Below, piece after piece: positions 62,907 to 64,000 of a DNA stretch of 64,000 nt. A program made the translations under genes and the position numbers. The stretch is from Nitrospinae bacterium CG11_big_fil_rev_8_21_14_0_20_45_15 (GTDB taxonomy: Bacteria; Nitrospinota; Nitrospinia; Nitrospinales; VA-1): NCBI GenBank assembly GCA_002787235.1, contig PCWG01000004.1, positions 1 to 64,000 on the forward strand, in the 5' to 3' direction. Each line of letters starts with the position of its first letter. Position 1 is the stretch's first letter. Under the pieces are notes generated by a model, which saw nothing but the letters and a program-made list of their open reading frames with translations, was not told where the DNA came from and made no database searches.

Positions 62907-64000
62907 GGGATTTTTCTCCGGTCAGAAAAAGATTGCTCGACAGCGGGCAGGATGGCGATGAAAAAAACGAATGCAGGGTAGAATGCGATCATGCCACGGA
63001 CGTCAGACAGATTGATCGAACTTCCGGGTTTAAAGAAAGTCGCGCGCACGTATTCCTGCCATTCACCCCATTTGAGATCGGCGTAAGTGAATACACCCAA
63101 ATGCAAAATCACAAATCCCAGTAAAATCGCAGCCAGGAATTTTGCTTCATCGGAGAGGGCTTGTCTTTTGATAAAAAACAGAAGCGCGATCACCGGTGTG
63201 AAGGCAAAAAACAGGGGGCCTGCGATCAGACGGAAAAGAGCGACCGATCCATTGTAAAAAAGACCGTCGAGACCTCGCATCAATGCAAAAGCCATGAAAA
63301 TCAGGGCACCGTACAAAATGGGGAACACTAAATTTTTTGGCTCAATGCGAGCCTCTGCTTTATTGCTGATCGTCATCCACAGGAAAAATACCCATAGCCC
63401 GGCGCAGACGAACATCACTTCGGGTGTCTTGGAATAGGACGGAGAGCCAGACACGAGGACGATCAGACACCATAAGGTGGGAAGAGCCAGTAAAGGCAGA
63501 CAGAAACAGGAAATTATTTTTTTCTTTTCAATGTGAGGCAAGGAAGCCATGCGATTCAAAAGGAGAAACATGAGGATGACAGGTGCAAGATCGTAGATCA
63601 GATATTCCCATCGCGTCCAGCCCGCCAAGCCAAAGAGACAGCCGCTCAACAATGCCCAGGATTGAGCTTGTTTCAAACTTGCAGGCTTCTTCAATTCGCG
63701 CGCGATGAAAAAAGCGTAGATCGTGCCCAATCCATAGAATGTTCCCACCGTGAGGTCGAGAAATGGCAAGGAACTGTGCCACCACAGGTAAGGCGTGCTT
63801 CCCAGTATCAACGTGAATATCGCGGCCAATTCTCCGTTATGAGTTTGTGCCAGCGTTCTATAATAAAACACCAGAAGCAAGCTGAGAAACAGGATGGGGA
63901 AGAGCACTTTGACCGTTTCGATTTGCCCGGAGATCATGTAACAGAATATCAAACTGACAAAGGGAGGGTATTGCCGCATTTGAACGGTCACCGCTTCTGA
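62897..64000 (-). CDS. GT-C-like integral membrane protein (N-terminus outside window)
   Basis: The frame runs to the window edge without an in-frame stop, so the gene is truncated at its 5' end; a GTG at 63991 is an internal candidate only. 364-plus residues, around ten hydrophobic helices, with an RWEYL segment and a cytoplasmic or periplasmic end of basic character. The absent N-terminus probably holds the D-E catalytic loop. Grouped by size, topology and neighbours with GT39-type enzymes. Confidence 0.78.
   Translation of the reverse strand, partial: SEAVTVQMRQYPPFVSLIFCYMISGQIETVKVLFPILFLSLLLVFYYRTLAQTHNGELAAIFTLILGSTPYLWWHSSLPFLDLTVGTFYGLGTIYAFFIARELKKPASLKQAQSWALLSGCLFGLAGWTRWEYLIYDLAPVILMFLLLNRMASLPHIEKKKIISCFCLPLLALPTLWCLIVLVSGSPSYSKTPEVMFVCAGLWVFFLWMTISNKAEARIEPKNLVFPILYGALIFMAFALMRGLDGLFYNGSVALFRLIAGPLFFAFTPVIALLFFIKRQALSDEAKFLAAILLGFVILHLGVFTYADLKWGEWQEYVRATFFKPGSSINLSDVRGMIAFYPAFVFFIAILPAVEQSFSDRRKIPCP

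Overview
The window looks like a piece of chromosome from a flagellated Gram-negative bacterium. Secreted and outer-envelope type proteins (two HtrA proteases, a SurA/PpiC-like foldase, a lipoprotein, a collagen-like protein), an AniA-type copper nitrite reductase, an OleC-like ligase, an HpnA-like epimerase and a CruF-like carotenoid enzyme together suggest a marine nitrite-oxidiser relative such as the Nitrospinota. That placement is inference from gene content: there is no rRNA or other phylogenetic marker gene I could use, and only one tRNA.

Layout. 0-4.9 kb is the end of a flagellar region on the + strand: a partial gene, a disordered protein, FliD carrying EF-hand-like loops, a FlgN/FliT-like chaperone and a FlgM-like protein, with two near-consensus sigma-28 promoters facing each other at 520-681. 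4.9-9.4 kb (- strand) has purM, a sodium:solute symporter with its small DUF3311-like partner, a cNMP-binding protein and a PAS-GGDEF cyclase. 9.8-11.8 kb is ligA. 11.9-14.9 kb holds two tandem htrA-type proteases separated by an intrinsic terminator. 15.4-18.5 kb is a tight + strand run: DUF2065 protein, lipoprotein, Hda-like DnaA paralogue, OleC-like ligase. 18.7-24.8 kb (- strand) carries a chemoreceptor, a hypothetical gene, a NIF3-family gene and gdhA; 25-26.7 kb a soluble hybrid histidine kinase; 26.7-27.6 kb mazEF; 27.9-28.8 kb a VIT1-like/DUF211 pair; 29.24-29.33 kb tRNA-Leu(TAA), with a decayed tRNA-like piece at 27.74 kb.

30.5-31.5 kb is nirK with its own terminator, divergent from rnr (31.8-33.9 kb). 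33.9-40.4 kb is repeat-rich: three 84-bp tandem repeats, degenerate dispersed repeats, three-base-loop hairpins, and a two-gene cassette (small membrane protein plus TPR protein) bracketed by direct and inverted repeats, next to a leucine-rich-repeat gene. This cassette is my best candidate for an undescribed system: both proteins carry the same short VGNI-x-x-T-x-G-x-V-x-x-G motif.

42-45.6 kb is smc; 46-47.9 kb an ArsC-like/Nudix/ATP-grasp operon; 47.9-50.3 kb a methyltransferase and a REC-PAS-GGDEF protein; 50.6-52.2 kb a DUF4149 protein overlapping an orphan PhnE-like permease with an inserted extracytoplasmic domain; 52.3-53.9 kb and 60.3-64 kb are GT-C type membrane glycosyltransferases; 54.3-56.6 kb small regulators and small proteins; 56.6-58.4 kb cruF-hpnA; 58.4-60.1 kb a PpiC-type foldase and a small secreted protein. 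The rightmost gene runs off the window.
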